Origin: Siderastrea radians | Lineage: Eukaryota > Cnidaria > Anthozoa > Scleractinia > Rhizangiidae | Direction of reading: 5' to 3' | NCBI GenBank assembly: GCA_964017195.1 | Contig: OZ024896.1 | Span: forward strand, 34,802,807 to 34,866,806 | Length of the DNA stretch: 64,000 bases | Part shown: piece by piece, positions 1 to 10,095 of the stretch | Layout of the letters: each line of letters begins with the position of its first letter | Position numbering within the stretch: position 1 is the stretch's first letter | Position numbers and translations under genes: made by a program | The notes under the pieces: generated by a model | Databases searched by the model: none | What the model was told of the DNA's origin: nothing | What the model saw: the letters and a program-made list of their open reading frames with translations, nothing else

Positions 1-2229
1 ATGCATTACTTAAGTTAAACTGAGAGTGGGTTTCTAGGGCATCATACAGTTTTAATGTCAGCAAAAACATTGGTGTCTGACAAGGGTCAGGTTCTAGACA
101 GGGATGATAACCAATTGCATGCTCCCGTGATGCACGTTCAACTGATGCACGCTTTATAGCAGCATCTGCAACACTGGGGATAGTACTTGTTTGCAATGAT
201 TCCCGAATTTTTTCAATCTTTTCTCTCTCCTCCAAAGTTAAAATCTCCTTCAAGTGCTTTTGTGTTGCAACACCTACTACCTTTAGTTGACCACTGACCC
301 AACACAATATTGGTCCCCCGGAATTACCAGAGTTGAGTGAACAATTAAGTACTGTCATAGTGTGACCTGAATATGTTTTCTTTGAACCAGAAACATGTCC
401 ATTCACAAAAAGAGCTCTTTCATCTGTATGACTCACGGGATAACCAAAAGAAAAAATTTGCATCCCTGGCAACAGTGGCTGGTTGGACAACAGTAATGGG
501 CAAATTCCATTTTGCATCAAGTTTAGCTCATGACAATAAAGAAGAGCTAAATCTTTACCTGCATCATAGTGAATGACCTCACAAGGAAGCTCTCCAACAG
601 CTTCATTGGAAATACAAATTTCTTTAGTTTTATCACACACTGCATCTTCAATGACATGCTTATTGGTAATTATAAAGTGATCATGAACGATGAAGCCAGA
701 ACCATGTTCAATTTCCATCTTCTCTGTGGCTTTCATATACTCTGCTTCAATTTCAGCTCTTTGGTCAGCAGCAAATTTATTCTTTCTTACAGATTCTGGA
801 TCTTTCTCGTTGAGGTACTTGTCACGAAGCTTTTTCTGATCAAAATGATTAATTGCATTTTCAATTTCAAAAATGTCATAAGTTTGTTGGGCCTTTGCTT
901 TTTTAATTTCAAAAATTTTACGCAAGTTGTAAGTTTGCTGGGACTTTGGAATCTCGCTTTTCTCTCCTTTGGTGGGAAATATGTCTGCATCAACATACCA
1001 GGGATTCATCAGAATAGTGCCCGCAAAACAATCTCTCACTCGTCGCTCTACCTCACAGTGTGAATATCCATGTAGTCTGCTCATGGCTTTCTCGTACTCT
1101 TTTGAGACAGAATCCCTGTGCAATTCAGCTTCCTTCTCTTGTTCAGGCTGTAGATAGGGTGAAGAGTACCTGAAGCTACTCACCCTCTTCTCTGCCTCAC
1201 TAAAGAGAATATCTACGAAACCCGGACTTTGCTTTCTCATATTCTTGCCTTACACCAAAATTGTTTGCATCAATTGACTTCCTCAGGTCATCAGATCCAG
1301 GTCCTTCATCCGGGTATTTTTGAAGAAGCTTTCTTTCATCTAATTTCTGAAGTGCTTTGTGGATATCAAAAATGTTGTAAGTTTCAGCAAATTCACCATT
1401 GTTGCCCTTTTTAGTGGGAAGAATATCTTCAGGTAGTTGATCTATGTATGTACGATAACAATTCTTTACTCGTAACTCTGCCTCACCTCGAGAATATTCT
1501 TTTACCACTTTGTCAGGGGTAGAGATCATAGCTTCTTCAAACTCTCTTTCAACATCATCCCTTTCTGCACGGTGTTCCTTCCACTTTTTTTAATCATTAC
1601 TACCAAAAGTTACATAAGAATCTGATTCTAAAAAATATCTTTCATCATAATAAACAACAGCATCGTGAATATCAATAATGTTGTATAGTTCATTTGGATC
1701 ACGCTTTGGTTTTATAAGCAGCCCCACATCCCCAGCAAAGCTCCCAGCAAAGCAGTCGCGCACTCGGCGCTGTGCAACAAGCCAGGAATATTGGATTCGT
1801 GCATCTGGGTTAGCAGTGGCTTCCTGGCACTCTCTTTCAACATCAGCTCTTCTCCTGTCAATCAACTCTTTCAGTTCATCAGACCCGGGTCCTGGCTTTG
1901 GATATTTTTCAACATAGGGCATTTCATCAAAGTTAACAAGTGCATTATGGATTTCAATAATGTCACATATTTTCCCTTTGTCTGGATCCCCGTATTCATC
2001 CCATTCAGTGGGAAGCACGAGATGCTGCAATTAAGAGTTGGTGCTGTAACCATCCACGACCGACGAAAGGACCCTGAGGCCAGTCTGCATAGCATTTATC
2101 CAACCGATCCCAAGCTTTCTCCCAATGATATTTCGGGATGTTTTCTGGTCTTCTGTGTATCTTGACCTTCACACATGCATCCAGAGCCTTCCTTCCCTCA
2201 TCGCCTAGCAAATCACCGTTGCAAATCAT
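1..2229 (-). pseudogene. Copy 0: broken five-repeat trypsin-like protease gene, 3' end cut by window
   Basis: This is the leftmost member of the repeat-protease family. ATG at 2227-2229 opens the shared N-terminus (LGDEGRKALDACVKVKI). The frame shifts near 2030, and a TAA at about 1590 marks a second lesion where intact copies read through a Trp-Lys-rich stretch. Near 1200 another frameshift coincides with loss of most of repeat 4. From about 1190 to base 1 the minus strand is open and encodes repeat 5 and the protease domain, with His (NKHVI), Asp (KDLALLY) and Ser (GNSGGP) present. Repeat 5 carries a small internal duplication of a TY..FEI segment (about 850-940). The final C-terminal residues lie outside the window. 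Several independent lesions suggest a pseudogene. A segment using only the open 3' half, or assembly errors, cannot be excluded. Confidence 0.8.
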
Positions 2230-2560
2230 GCCTCTGTGTTGCAGTGTTTATGCCTTTTTTGCGGTGTTTATGTTTAACGATTACATCGATTCTGTAATTG
2301 TACAATGCGATCTTTTCCTGCAGCAAGTGTGGCTGAAAACGTCTCTGGTCACTATTACTTGTAATTGTGTTTATTGAGCACTCTGTTTTCGATCATTGAC
2401 CATCATTACCCCTGATCATTACGAACCATACCATCAAACCTCTTCTTCACATGTGGCGCCAGGTAACCACACTAATGAACCGGCTTCCGGGGAAAGAGTG
2501 CACTTCCGGTTAGCTGAGGGACCGGCATTTCTCAATTTTAGGACAAAAATATGCATATTC
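2230..2560 (-). promoter_or_regulatory. Conserved 5' flank of copy 0
   Basis: This flank aligns with the flanks of copies 2, 3 and 4: the first 120 bases upstream of ATG share AAAGTGGCTGAA-like blocks, GGTAACCA is at 2462-2469 and CACTTCCGG at 2501-2509. Spacing to the start codon (about 233 and 272 bp) is nearly the same as in copies 2 and 3 (235 and 260 bp). Promoter or 5'UTR function is inferred from conservation only; no TATA box was assigned. Confidence 0.5.
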
Positions 2561-3069
2561 TAGTATTATGTCGCGATGCTGCATCCCTTCTTGCATGATT
2601 CACGCCCCCCCCCCCCCCATGCTAAAATATGCTTCTTTGACTCTTTGGGGTAAGAGAGCACTTAAAAAAACTTCAAGAAAATGCTTACAAACTTCAGAAT
2701 AGAAAGCCATCAATCATAAGTATATAATGTATAGGTGAAGTAAACAACCAAACAAACAAAGTATATAAACAAACAAACATTTCTTCAAAGTTGGCTCTAC
2801 TAAACAAAGCATTGAAGCATTGCACTTTAAAACACACATTTATTTCAGTCTACTTTTTTAAATTTAAGAATCAAGGATTTTAACACTGGCACCATCTCAT
2901 GTTCAGGTTTGGCAGAAATTAATTTTAACATTAAAACATCTTGCATTAATGCCTTAATAGACCCAGTGAAGTCAACTTCTTTTAAAGCTGTGTTTACATT
3001 ATACCAGATATCACTATGGTGTAAACTTCAACCACACTTGAAATGGTTCATGAGACATTAGAACTGAAG
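2561..3069. other. Spacer homologous to the right flank of the TA-element in copies 2/3 (empty site)
   Basis: The sequence around 2570-2600 (cgatgctgc, then gcatgattc) aligns with both sides of the 6.5-kb TA-flanked element at 19535-26067, with no insertion. From about 2650 (ggggtaag.gagcactt) it aligns with 26100 onward and 45848 onward. It is therefore the ancestral spacer without that transposon. A C-homopolymer lies near 2607-2620. No gene was seen. Confidence 0.6.
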
Positions 3070-3946
3070 TAAGTAAGTAAAAGTGAGAAACTTTATCTAC
3101 GTGTCAAACCATGTAGCTTGGGATAATCCCATACTAATTAGGGGACACAAAATAACAATATACAAAAACTTAAGATAGAAACAAAAATGTAATAGAACTA
3201 TTAAGGAAACTGATACTAATTTAATAAACTAGTAGTTGCTAATTCTAATCTGATAATCGAATAATAGTCGACTAATGATCGAATAGTAATCACTAAAAAG
3301 TTGATGCAAAAAGTGATAAAATCATACAGTTATGCTGAGCAGAGGGAGCAGCCCTTTCATCCATCATTCACCAATGAACTTACATCAGATTTACGAATCT
3401 TATTTTTAAAAGTATTTAGATTTTTTGCCAAACTAACATCTGAAGATAATTTTCCCCAGAACCTAGACCCAAGATAATGCAAAGAATGCTTACCATATGT
3501 CACAGTATTGTAACTAGGAATGGAGAAGTCTGATTGTCTTATTTAAAGTAGGAAGAATTATGATCATTAAAAATATTACTGATGTAATTGGACATTGTTT
3601 GTGCTTCACTTTGTACATAAGAATGCATATATCCTGCAAGCGCCTATTCATGAGCGTTGGCAGCTCAGCCCTCCTTACTAATTTTGAATTATTTGCATGT
3701 TTGTCTCTGTACACCACCCTCAGTCCTCTTTCTTGCAGTCTTTCTAGTTTTCGCACATCACTTGATTTACAAAAATGCCAGACTAATTGGCAATACATAA
3801 GGTACGGTAAGAGCGCTGATTTAAATAGTACTAGCTTAGCCTTTGTTGGAATTAAGTTTCTAAGTCTCATGAGAATGCTGATTCTTTGACTTGCCTTCTT
3901 ACAAATTGAGCTTATGTGATCATAGGTAAGAGGAGGTACTGAGGTA
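3070..3946 (-). mobile_element. 5'-truncated CR1/L2-like LINE 3' end
   Basis: Minus-strand translation of 3946-3330 gives the distal part of a non-LTR reverse transcriptase ORF. Recognisable motifs are LMRLRNLIPTKAKL, YCQLVWHFCKSSD.RKLERLQER.LR and NRRLQDI.ILMYKVKH, followed in another frame by a typical C-terminus near LGSRFWGKLSSD. A frameshift at about 3550 breaks the ORF. The 3' end carries short TTAC repeats (3070-3082). Flanks show an imperfect duplication (gaactgaag at 3061-3069, agaactaag at 3947-3955). The paralogous spacer at 46180-46200 lacks the insert. The clade name is from memory of the family; dead-on-arrival truncation is directly visible. Confidence 0.75.
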
Positions 3947-3955
3947 AGAACTAAG

Positions 3956-5193
3956 TTTAAGAGCTTTCATAAACTAGGCGTCGAATGTTCACCCTTTTAT
4001 CAAGTGAATCATCCAAGAACATAGAACAACCTGGAACACCCTTAAACTATAAATGCTAACAGCGAACTCCCAGATAGTCTGCAAAACCTGATAGTGCAAC
4101 ACCTTTTCAGCATTGAAAGCCGATACAAATGACACTCAGGGAAAGCAGACAGATTGTTTTACAATTCCAATTTACAATTCCAAGGCATACCCCCTCCCCC
4201 AACACCAACCATATGTGTATTTGTCACTAGAAGAGCCAGAGAAAATACCAGTAATGCTGATAACTTACATCGTTACCGTTCATTTCGTTTGCAAATTGCC
4301 CAGCATGCTCTTGACTACTGGACCACTGCCATAATTACTTTTACAATGTCTGCCCCCAACCCCAGGAGCTCAAACCCAGCTTCTGCAGTATTAAATGACG
4401 AGGATCACCACTAACCCTGCCCCCCCCCCCCCCCGTGACCTGAATGGGCTGCTAGTCCATTGCAGGGTACAGTACCCCAGCATAAATTTTAGGAGTGAAA
4501 ATACCTGGAAGACCCTTGCAGTTACATGCATGTAACTATGCAACTTTTTGGTGGTTGCAACTGCTGCAGTGCTCTCTCAACTAAGCTATTAAGGTAATTC
4601 CATAGAAATAGAAGTCATATTTAAAATTCTCCAATACTTGGTCCAAATGGCCCATAATTATGTTTAGAACATTTGAAAAATGCAATAAAAAATAGGGGTC
4701 ACCGAGCTTGTTTTGGCACAACATGGATAGCCATTGATAGCAACTATATGACCCACAAGGTTTTCCTAAGAAACCCAAGTAATCAGAAATGAGAACTACA
4801 ATTGCTTTAAAAAGTCATTGCTTGTTTTGAAATATTGTAGCAGTTCAACAAATTAGATATTTGTCTTGCATTGTATACTATTTTAGTTGAACAGGAATTA
4901 AGGATATGAAAAAAATTAAAGAACTTGCCGCGTGCGTACATACCCTGCTGTACCTAAAGACGTGTTCTTTTTGGCATATAAATAAAAATATCTCAAAGCA
5001 GAATTCTTAACTTTTTTTGAAATAGCGATATATTGTACTCGACAGTGTGCCATTTGAATTTATGTATTAAAAAATGGGGGTCACTAAGTTCGTTTAGGAG
5101 AGAACGACCGGTTACTTCTCTGAACTGCTCAGTTTTCATAGAAAACCTACCAAGTTCCAAAGGTGCGCGTGCTCATGCATGCGCTAATCACGT
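3956..5193. other. Intergenic spacer between copies 0 and 1
   Basis: Diverged homologue of the spacer at 46200-47160: the heart of it (about 4150-4470) matches the block with C-rich tracts and the AATTTTAGGAGTGAAA motif seen after copies 2 and 3. A remnant of the tRNA-like SINE sequence (gctctctcaactaagctatt) lies at 4570-4593 in minus orientation. From 4600 to 5190 I recognise nothing. No coding gene was seen. Confidence 0.5.
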
Positions 5194-5361
5194 AATAGCC
5201 CACTTTCGATATATTAAAATTCACTCTTAAACAATGGGCGTCATTTCGAGGCTTGGGGGAATAAACCCATATAAATCCTTATATTAGTCCCCCAAGCCTC
5301 GATGTGATGTCTATTGTTTTAAGTTGAATTTTAATAATTATATCGAAATTGGTCTATTTTT
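5194..5361. repeat. Imperfect long palindrome (hairpin MITE-like)
   Basis: The two halves are inverted copies: TCGAGGCTTGGGGGA at about 5253 pairs with TCCCCCAAGCCTCGA ending at 5301, and the match extends outward through the ACAATnGnCnTCA blocks and TTTCGATATA.T arms to about 5194 and 5361. The loop is about 20 bases. This shape is typical of a foldback MITE. No target duplication was resolved. It is absent from the paralogous spacers. Confidence 0.65.
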
Positions 5362-6941
5362 AACTGATGCGCAGAAAGGATGCGCAATGCAATTGAAGGG
5401 AATCACCTCAACCAACTAAGAGATACAAGCAGCTCCCTGTTGGTTTGATGGCTTAGTGTAATTGAAAAAAAATTACAACTGCTTCATTCAGCAGCCTCTT
5501 GGAGAAAAAGAAAGTCACCACAGATGTCATCACTGGTACATTTTCTTTATTTACAAACAGGGATATCATATGGCACTGGATATAATTCTAAAAGAACAAA
5601 AAGCTTTTAGTTATTAACTGCGATGAAATGCAATTTAATTACTACACAAAAATAACAATACACACTTGCCAACTACAAGCTAAAGAACATATACCTAAGA
5701 GTCATAAAAACTATTTGAAGACAACTAATCTAGCCACTTCAAATCACTAATACAACGTTACTGAACATTTTTTATATAATTACTCTTCGCACCATTTGCA
5801 AGGTTATAAAAACTGCTACTCCAAGACATCAGTTGTGTGGTAAAATAGATTTATTGACACAACTGTGAATTAAGAAGCTGAATGTTCAATGCTTGGTACA
5901 GCAATTAATTCCCTACAGTAAGCAGTCCAGAGTTTTCATACATGTGTCGCTGGATATAATCAGCTTGTCATGATTCTCCTATGACCAGCATGTACTGGTA
6001 AATTATAACATCAAAAATTACATCTGAAAGATTTTCAAACATTTCTCCTGAAAAAAATGGAGAGTGAAATAAAATAATGCTCAAATCCAAGCTTGATCAC
6101 ACTTCAAGATTTTATTCACATACTGAAAAGAAACAGCACTACATGCAAGTGCTGATCAACAGCTTTCATTTCAACAGTCACATATTTTCACAATTGTATT
6201 CCCAGACCCTAAAATGAGCACAGTATGCATGACTAAAGGTTTAACAATGCAAGGGTAATGCTTCCCTTAGACAACGAACAGACTCTCCTTCCACTAAGGG
6301 ATAGTCAAGGAAAACGAACCAGGGAGCGAGCACGAAATCGGCTGGAAAGAGAAACTGCCCATACTTTATGCTTCCCTTGTTCTAATATACCAGTGACCTA
6401 TCGGATGAGCCACTGCATGACCATAAAGCTCAAAGGCCACACTCCTAAATGAATTTTCATTATTGTAAAAACACAGATAAAAAGCTACCCTAATGCCTTA
6501 TATTCTTTTAGGGCTTACAATTTCCAAACATTTAGCAAAACTGACCATTTAAACTGCTCTAAAATGAATAGCTCTACTTTGGCACACAGACCAGTCATAA
6601 CTGTCCTTCCACAAAGGTCGAAGTCTTATCTTTTCAACCAAGCCAAACGCTTTTAGAAGATGAAACAGCAAAAGAGAGTGTTACCTTGAAAAAGAAAAAG
6701 ACAAACAAACAAAAAACACATACACAAAAAACAAAAACAGAAAAACAAAAAAAACAAATCTTTGTCAGATAGGTGTGAGGTACTGTGATTACCACCCCAC
6801 ATTTCTGTCATGACAAGTATATGTAGTAATACTTTCAGGTTTCCTCTCTGTGGAATAATTTTCACAATCCTTTAAGAACAATCACAAAATATGACAATTG
6901 AAACCCACGCAAAAACTAAACCAACAATAATTATTTTGTCT
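5362..6941. other. 3' flank of copy 1, conserved with flanks of copies 3 and 4
   Basis: Starting at about 5530 (acattttctttattt) this stretch aligns with 27965-29450 and 47272-48778 at visibly reduced identity, so it belongs to the ancestral duplication unit. It lacks the 270-bp dispersed repeat found at 28522 and 47817. A polypurine/A-rich tract lies at 6690-6750. No ORF resembles a known gene; it probably includes the 3'UTR of copy 1. Confidence 0.5.
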
Positions 6942-9521
6942 TCACTGAACACAACATTCAGAGGCAGAACGGTGACCAGAGGGCAAAACATTCACATGAT
7001 CCTCAGACCACTTGACTACATCAAACAACTCCTCTTTGCCCCTTCCCGTGTATTTTCTGGTGATTTCTTTGATGAACTCAGCCACACAGTGCCCTGGTAA
7101 TGCATTACTTAAATTAAACTGAGAGTGGGTTTCCAGTGCATCATACAGTTTTAATGTCAGCAAAAACATTGGTGTTTGGCAAGGGTCAGGTCTTGGATTA
7201 TAAACATGTTTACGGTCAAATGATGCATACTTTATAGCATCGTCTGGAACACCAGAGATAGTACTGGTTTGCAATGATTCTCGAATTTTTTCAATTTTTT
7301 CCCTTTCCTCAAAAGTCAAAATCTCTTTAAAGTGTTTCTGCGTTGCAACACCTACTACTTTCAGTTGACCACTGACCCAACACAATATTGGGCCCCCAGA
7401 ATTGCCAGAGTTGAGTGCACAATTAAGTACTGTCATTGTGTGACCTGAAAGAGTTTTCTTTGAACCGGAAACATGACCATTCACAAAAAGAGCTCTTTCA
7501 TCTGTATGACTCATGGGATAACCAAGAGAAAAAATTTGCATCCCTGACAACAGTGGTTGGCTGGACAACTGCATTGGGCAAATTCCATTTTGTGTCAAGT
7601 TTAGCTCTTTGCAATAAAGAAGTGCTAAATCTTTACCTGCATCATAATGAATGACCTCACAACGAAGCTCTCCAATGGCTTCATTGGAAACACAAATTTC
7701 CTTAGTTTTATCATACAGTGCATCTTCAATGACGTGTTTATTGGTAATTATAAAGTGATCATGAATGATAAAGCCAGAACCATGTTCAATTTCAACTTTC
7801 TGAGTTGCATCGGCATACTCTCTTTCAATTTCATCTCTTTGCTGATCCACCTTTAGATTCTTTGTTTTAAAGTTAGGTTCGTTCTCATCTATGTACTTAT
7901 CATAAAGTTTTTTGCCATCAAATTGATCGACTGCTTTTTTAACATCAAAAATATCATAAGTCTGGTAGATGTTTGGAATCCTACCATTATCTTCTCTAAA
8001 GGGAAATACATCTGTATCTTCCAGAAAGCAACCTGCAAAGCAATCTCTTACTCTGCGCTCAGCCTCACCCTGGGAATATCCGTGTAGTTTTCTTTTGGCT
8101 TCCTGATACTCCTTTCTGACAGAATCCCTGTGTACTTTAATATCTGATGTGTCCCTGACAGAATATCCACATTGTTCTTCTTTTTGATCAAAATGAAGAA
8201 ACATTTTGTGAATATCAAATATGTCATATGTTTGGTGGAATTCTACTTCTCCCCTTTCATCTTCTTTAACAGGAAATATTGTCCTTTTGTCTTGCAAGGT
8301 CCTTGCAGTTGCTGCAAAACAAGCCCTCACCATGCTCTCTGCCTCCTCTGGAGAGTACCTGGGTAAACTGCGTTTGGCTTCCTCATACTCTTGTTTCACT
8401 CCCTCACTGTGGACTTCAATCATCTTCTTCAGATCATGAGCTCCAGGCCCCTCATCTTCTGCATATTTTTGGATACATTTTTTCTCATCAAAATATTGAA
8501 GTGTTTGGTGAATATCAAAAATGGTAAATCTTTCGGTCAGTTGCGGCATCTCACTTTCACTGCTTTTAAAAGGAAGTATACGTGAACCTTTTGGGAAGTC
8601 TTCAGCATAACAATCCATCACTCGTTTCTCTGCTGCATTTTGAGAATATTCTTGTGTAATGCTATCTGCCACACTTGGAATCTCAGGGGAGAGTATTTGG
8701 TAATAAGAACCGTTAAACCGACGAGGATCGGAGGAAGAAAGGGGAAGGAAGTACTTTAATCCTTCATTTCTTTTTAGAGGCTGGCTGGTGCTTTGCTCCT
8801 TGCTTCTACCATACCTGGCCTCATACTCTCTTTCAATATCAGCCCTCTGTGCATCAATGTACTTCCTGATATTCTCATGATAATATCCTGATCCCAGTGG
8901 ATATTTTTCAACGTAACTCATCTCTTCATAACGGACAACAGCATCATAAATTTCAATAATGTTATATGGTTCACTTGGATTACACTTGTCTTCAAGTAAC
9001 CCAACATCCCCCGCAAAATTCCCTGCAAAGCAGTCCCGCACTCGGCGCTGTGCAACAAGCCAAGAATATTGAAGTCGTGCATCTGGGTCAGCAACGGCCG
9101 CCTGGTATTCTCTTTGAACATCACCTCTTCGCTTCTCAATCTCCTTTGTCAATTCATCAGACCCAGGTCCTGGTTTTGGGTATTTTTCAACGTAAGGCAT
9201 TTCATCACCGTTAGCAAGTGCTTCGTGGATATCAGTTATGTCATAAGTTATTTCAAAGTTTAAAGGATTCCCATGTTCATTCAATTCAGTGGGAAGCAAA
9301 AGATGCTCCAAAGGTGCCACCCATGTTCTAACCCAACGATAGCCACCCTCGACACGACGACAATGTGGAAACATCCCTGCATAGCACTCCCGCAAACGCT
9401 CTACAGCTGTCTGCCTGTCATATCTGAGTAGGTTTTCTGGTCTTCCGTAAATCTTGACCTTCACACAAGCATCCAGAGCCTTTCTTCCCTCATCGCCTAA
9501 CACGTCGCTGTCATTATACAT
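6942..9521 (-). CDS. Copy 1: five-repeat trypsin-like serine protease
   Basis: One uninterrupted minus-strand ORF. The ATG at 9521 aligns with the starts of the other copies (M.....LGDEGRKALDACVKVKI) and gives 859 aa. An in-frame ATG at 9560 would add 13 residues. Numbered from 9560, five repeats of about 95-140 residues begin near 45, 166, 305, 402 and 495; most open with YS..EAE.RVRDCFAG and contain TYDIFDIH. The peptidase begins at HGSGFII (593). The catalytic residues are His609 (NKHVI), Asp644 (KDLALLY) and Ser721 (GNSGGP), as expected for a PA-clan trypsin-like fold. There is no signal peptide or membrane segment, so a cytosolic or nuclear location is inferred. The substrate and the repeat function are unknown. 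All three triad residues are intact, so activity is plausible. Confidence 0.9.
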   Translation of the reverse strand: MYNDSDVLGDEGRKALDACVKVKIYGRPENLLRYDRQTAVERLRECYAGMFPHCRRVEGGYRWVRTWVAPLEHLLLPTELNEHGNPLNFEITYDITDIHEALANGDEMPYVEKYPKPGPGSDELTKEIEKRRGDVQREYQAAVADPDARLQYSWLVAQRRVRDCFAGNFAGDVGLLEDKCNPSEPYNIIEIYDAVVRYEEMSYVEKYPLGSGYYHENIRKYIDAQRADIEREYEARYGRSKEQSTSQPLKRNEGLKYFLPLSSSDPRRFNGSYYQILSPEIPSVADSITQEYSQNAAEKRVMDCYAEDFPKGSRILPFKSSESEMPQLTERFTIFDIHQTLQYFDEKKCIQKYAEDEGPGAHDLKKMIEVHSEGVKQEYEEAKRSLPRYSPEEAESMVRACFAATARTLQDKRTIFPVKEDERGEVEFHQTYDIFDIHKMFLHFDQKEEQCGYSVRDTSDIKVHRDSVRKEYQEAKRKLHGYSQGEAERRVRDCFAGCFLEDTDVFPFREDNGRIPNIYQTYDIFDVKKAVDQFDGKKLYDKYIDENEPNFKTKNLKVDQQRDEIEREYADATQKVEIEHGSGFIIHDHFIITNKHVIEDALYDKTKEICVSNEAIGELRCEVIHYDAGKDLALLYCKELNLTQNGICPMQLSSQPLLSGMQIFSLGYPMSHTDERALFVNGHVSGSKKTLSGHTMTVLNCALNSGNSGGPILCWVSGQLKVVGVATQKHFKEILTFEEREKIEKIRESLQTSTISGVPDDAIKYASFDRKHVYNPRPDPCQTPMFLLTLKLYDALETHSQFNLSNALPGHCVAEFIKEITRKYTGRGKEELFDVVKWSEDHVNVLPSGHRSASECCVQ

Positions 9522-9579
9522 CTCTTTAACGTTTCCTTTACTCAGGTATGGTTGATACATATGTTCACTGCATATTGAA

Positions 9580-9848
9580 CCCGGGGGGGGGGGGGTACTC
9601 CCTTATATGGCCTATAGGGGGATGTGCCGCTGGTCAGGGTATGGTTTTTGGCCTCTCTGTCCTAAACAGGGTATGTGAGTCCTAATTATAAACAGGGTAT
9701 TGCATGTCCTAAACAGGGTAATATAATTGAGCTTGTTGTCCTAAACAGGGTATGTATTTTAGGATTTTTTTGTCCTAACCAGGGTCAGGGTTTCAAACCC
9801 TCAGCGGCTCACCTATACCCAAATATGGGTCGAGTACCCCCCCCCGGG
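9580..9848. mobile_element. hAT-like MITE with 8-bp TSD
   Basis: The element is 269 bp with G-rich inverted ends: CCCGGGGG...GTACTC on the left and GAGTACCCCCCCCCGGG on the right. It is flanked by a perfect 8-bp duplication ATATTGAA (9572-9579 and 9849-9856), the length typical of hAT transposition. It has no coding capacity. Inside are four to five copies of GTCCTAAACAGGGTA-like iterons (9655-9790). It sits about 50 bp upstream of the first ATG of copy 1. Confidence 0.85.
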
Positions 9849-9856
9849 ATATTGAA

Positions 9857-10095
9857 GTAGTCTTTCGAGCTTTCGAGAAGTACTTTTTAAAGAACGTGTC
9901 CGCAGGAAAGATCGGTGCAAAGAAGAATGTTCGATTTCCAAATGATATGTCAACAGCAGTACGATTTTTTACTGCAGGTTGTGTAAAGAAGAACTAAGCT
10001 GATAACAATGTAAAATGGGTTTTTTTCAAGACGGGTTACGAACTTTAAACTTCCGCCTCTTTGCAATGGTGCATTAGCCAAGTAACCAGGCCGCA
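9857..10095 (-). promoter_or_regulatory. Displaced upstream region of copy 1
   Basis: AGTAACCAGG at 10081-10090, preceded by gcaatggtgca (10054-10064), matches the GGTAACCA block found 215-235 bp upstream of the other four copies. Here it lies about 560 bp from the start, or about 283 bp once the 277-bp MITE plus TSD is removed. The sequence between is not obviously similar to the other flanks. Regulatory role is inferred. Confidence 0.35.

Noticed and set aside
9560..9560. Upstream ATG as start of copy 1
   Set aside because: Alignment with the other four copies places the homologous start at 9521; the extra 13 residues have no counterpart.
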